DNA from: CAYFPS01 sp964345075
GTDB taxonomy: Bacteria; CAIWAD01
DNA: 64,000 bases
Assembly: GCA_964345075.1 (NCBI GenBank)
Contig: CAYFPS010000002.1
Span: 1 to 64,000, forward strand
Reading direction: 5' to 3'
Of the stretch, positions 63,001-64,000 are shown piece after piece. Position 1 is the stretch's first letter. The number at the start of each line of letters is the position of its first letter. The position numbers and the translations under genes were made by a program. The notes under the pieces were generated by a model. The model was given only the letters and a program-made list of their open reading frames with translations. It searched no databases and was not told the origin of the DNA.

Positions 63001-63103
63001 TTTCCAGATGGTTGCGCCGGGTCTTTATCTCTTCAGTGTTGAAGATCAGACAGATGAAGGCAAGGGTAACACGCAGGTTGGCAAGTTTGTGATCATCGGT
63101 TAG
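60056..63103 (+). CDS. Large secreted protein with calcium-loop repeats
   Basis: A 1015-residue exported protein; the signal peptide ends near residue 19 (ASLNA). It belongs to a secreted family seen in FCB-group genomes that shares the closing pattern VPNPYR, RRMDFINLPEKALIRIFTLAGDLV and MVAPGLYLFSVE, a variant of the FlgD-like sorting domain. Around residues 775-840 are three acidic loops, DENGDLVWNAPE, DSNGNGVYDPGE and DENGNGQFDMAE, like EF-hand/dockerin calcium loops. Earlier DGIPDTQDLGEGDGLLDTGDG is similar. A fibronectin-like domain lies near 660-730. Role unknown. GGAAAT precedes the ATG. Confidence 0.8.
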   Translation: MSNMIRALLILGMAASLNADYLIKGEAHKDREADLLPLLDNRTHRFGSMWLTVNNWGWLGNFNDYDVDAYVDDESLEWAPQCELPGGSGVQYLFAAGLWVGALIVDETGLTEPRVSTGADGYVAGQAHEFYPDDESRIIERSTRSSAYNGLGEYVSSDEAVSEQDFIAVYADTLVDNQFTPPVNGVTHRPLGLRITQKSFSWSYEYASDIIIIDYEVENVASQYLKNLYIGLYVDADVGRRGYQEKNLDDIAGFIEQAYDSARGQWIAVNTAWIADNDGRDEDIDTGNDFTCPDVTGFRVLRSPNPKLRTSFNWWTSSLSTAQDFGPSWQSWVSTEEGNWTILRGTPMSDKEKYFILSNGEFDYNQWLVDQSTEVLANPQEYVDEDGNVIHTEAWQDPQENDVDAADVANGYDTRYLISWGPMGLFDYVDNTGRWIYRLNPGEKFSFTVALVAGHGFHDRNRPQQPTGALDPELYNFRSLENNAVWAQRIYDNELVDTPIFDFGEDGIPDTQDLGEGDGLLDTGDGWYGEDAGTDGLYAVLQPDQDSTQVWYFGHFMGWYTGPDEDGSENNGLLDPGEDELLWSLQNFVNDSGYVYAGERFSKQGRTWVPNTEGTRSLRVFGAGAQPDWFIGHLNLNGVLDRGDGIPDFQGPPPPQVPVLFAETTEDAVILRWKDNAERSVDPFSHLRDFEGYRIWMGNDGMENSFSLLGEYDQVDYAYFDRDGLIRTMPDTRGFADAPMDSTVEGWSRQAVGPNNGLMPIRKPHGWTEPFEDENGDLVWNAPEPFADSNGNGVYDPGEAWQDINANRRHDAGEPFTDENGNGQFDMAEDYTVYEYTISPVHSLFPRWYAVTAYDFGDFLTGTEPLETAKTANALRAAPSGLPDRKVLAVPNPYRMDGDYTVAYMEDDAGGLAWENQNDGTVDFWPQQDRRMDFINLPEKALIRIFTLAGDLVQILPHNVDGDANRGWASPHSESWNLNNRNFQMVAPGLYLFSVEDQTDEGKGNTQVGKFVIIG

Positions 63104-63106
63104 CTC

Positions 63107-64000
63107 ATGGCCGGCATCCGCTATACCATTCCCGACGGCACACAGCTTGAAGCGCTGATGCAGATTCAGCGTGAAGCCTTCAAGACCAGCATGGAGTACC
63201 GTCAGCGCTTTTGCGATGAGCTGGGACACGGGAATTTCCGCGTTTTGCTGGATGGCAACGATGTTGTCGGCGGGCTGGCCATCTATCCCGCAGGCCAGTA
63301 CTTCGGCGGGAAGACCACGCCCAGCGCATTGATTGCAGCGGTAGCGGTGGATGTTTCACAGCGAGGTCGCGGTTACGGTTTGCATCTCATGCAGGAGGCC
63401 CTGCGGGAATGCGCGGACTCCGGTTATGCAATCAGCACTCTTTATCCTGAAGTCTTCGGTATCTATCTCACCTCCGGCTATGGCGCTGGTGGACACAGGG
63501 TCCGCTGGGCAGCTCCTCCTGCTGCCTTTGCCAGCTGTGCCGGGTTGAAATCGCTTCAACCTCTTCATAATGAAGCCTGGCCCGGGATGGCGCGTTTGTA
63601 TCACGAGCGTGCGCTTGGCGAAAATGGCCTGCTGCTGCGTCACCCGGTATTGGTCAAGCGCCTGCTGGACATCGACGCGGAGGCTTGTGTAATACAAGGT
63701 GCCATGGGTCCATCAGGGCTTGAAGCTTACCTGATTGCAGAGCTGGAAACAAGGGACGAGCAAGCAACTCTGCAGATCCGTGACTGGCACTGGACAACAG
63801 CCGATGGCTTTGCCCGGAGTTGCCACTGGCTCGCTGAGCAGACGGGCCTTGCGGAAATCCGCTGGATGGGAGGCCTGCAAGATACTGCCAGTTTGATTGG
63901 TGGGCCGGGCCTTAAGATTGTATCACACCAGCGCTGGCTGCTGCGCCTGCTGAATGCAGAACAGGCGCTGCTTGACAGGATCTGGCCCAAGGAGCTGAGC
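63107..64000 (+). CDS. GNAT acetyltransferase, Eis-like (partial)
   Basis: At least 298 residues, open to the window edge. The acetyl-CoA motif is AAVAVDVSQRGRGYGLHLMQEAL, followed by STLYPEVFGIYLTSGYGAGG, which corresponds to the Eis-type FYxxxGF segment. A second GNAT-like half and C-terminal domain appear to follow, as in Eis proteins of about 400 residues. It starts three bases after the secreted-protein stop with no clear ribosome site, so coupling is likely. The acceptor is unknown. Two GTATCAC words lie within. Confidence 0.8.
   Translation, partial: MAGIRYTIPDGTQLEALMQIQREAFKTSMEYRQRFCDELGHGNFRVLLDGNDVVGGLAIYPAGQYFGGKTTPSALIAAVAVDVSQRGRGYGLHLMQEALRECADSGYAISTLYPEVFGIYLTSGYGAGGHRVRWAAPPAAFASCAGLKSLQPLHNEAWPGMARLYHERALGENGLLLRHPVLVKRLLDIDAEACVIQGAMGPSGLEAYLIAELETRDEQATLQIRDWHWTTADGFARSCHWLAEQTGLAEIRWMGGLQDTASLIGGPGLKIVSHQRWLLRLLNAEQALLDRIWPKELS

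Larger units (their letters stand above)
1012..63926. repeat. Dispersed word GTATCAC/GTGATAC, about 83 copies
   Basis: By hand I counted 46 copies of GTATCAC and 37 of GTGATAC; about 8 are expected for both strands. About 60 extend to TGTATCAC, and the longer consensus is TTGTATCACG. Nearly all are inside genes of either strand and in all reading frames. A one-base variant, TGTAACAC/GTGTTACA, occurs about 16 more times. Examples of positions: 1012, 3281, 5912, 8846, 9529, 15307, 16819, 19866, 22684, 24599, 31850, 41363, 43883, 47691, 53402, 63920. Confidence 0.8.

Noticed and set aside
61676..63229. 517-codon open frame antisense to the calcium-loop secreted protein
   Set aside because: The sense frame has a signal peptide and family-like C-terminus; the antisense frame is a GC-skew artefact.
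1..64000. rRNA, tRNA or 4.5S RNA genes
   Set aside because: I looked through the intergenic gaps, all shorter than about 420 bases, and saw no cloverleaf with a CCA-type acceptor or GTTCRANNC box, and no rRNA-like stretch. A covariance-model search would be decisive.

Overview
The window looks like part of the chromosome of an uncultivated, moderately GC-rich Gram-negative bacterium of the Fibrobacteres-Chlorobi-Bacteroidetes (FCB) side of the tree, for example a Delongbacteria-, Krumholzibacteriota- or Latescibacterota-like lineage. Three large secreted proteins end in a type IX-secretion-style sorting domain with the PNPFNP signature. There are two gingipain-like (C25) proteins, a TamB-type outer-membrane assembly protein and several orphan beta-barrels. 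A run of ten N inside enolase suggests a draft or metagenome-derived assembly. The lineage is an inference from protein style; no rRNA or tRNA gene was found.

Layout. 0-8 kb: a chemoreceptor, a divergent DUF485 plus acetate-type sodium symporter pair, and a very unusual 1212-residue PHP-Cache-PAS-CBS-nucleotidyltransferase fusion. 8-11 kb: a tight operon of peroxiredoxin, mutM, threonine aldolase and a CBM9-like protein. 11-12 kb: a convergent metal-chaperone/flavin-reductase pair. 12.4-18.4 kb: a complete sulfur-redox operon. It holds an ArsR-type regulator with two cysteines, a Tat-exported molybdopterin reductase, a four-cluster ferredoxin, an NrfD membrane anchor, two YeeE/YedE half-transporters (the second fused to a rhodanese-like domain) and a terminator. 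18.5-24 kb: an M20 amidohydrolase, alanine racemase, a lipoprotein and a beta-barrel protein. 24-27.4 kb: the ffh-rpsP-rimM-trmD-rplS translation operon. 27.8-39.5 kb: secreted sorting-domain proteins, a cobalamin adenosyltransferase and a ZIP transporter. 39.6-60 kb: a long leftward series of housekeeping genes (tamB, uppS, mtnA, rsfS, panBC, mnmA, cysteine desulfurase, DUF502, ftsB, eno, dinB-like). 60-64 kb: a secreted calcium-loop protein and a partial GNAT acetyltransferase.

Two signals are not explained by the genes. First, the heptamer GTATCAC/GTGATAC, extended as TTGTATCACG, occurs about 83 times on both strands, almost always inside genes and in every reading frame, against about 8 expected by chance. 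It behaves like a DNA-uptake or other genome-wide recognition word. Second, a family of 12-bp-period repeats with a TCSGACCA core sits in intergenic DNA. It includes a perfect 51-bp palindrome in front of the sulfur operon and a cluster of perfect palindromes between ffh and a secreted-protein gene.

The best candidates for new biology are the dispersed motif, the PHP/DUF294 fusion beside a symporter, and the sulfur operon with its SqrR-like regulator, its rhodanese domain lacking cysteine, and a lysine-rich tail ending in cysteine.
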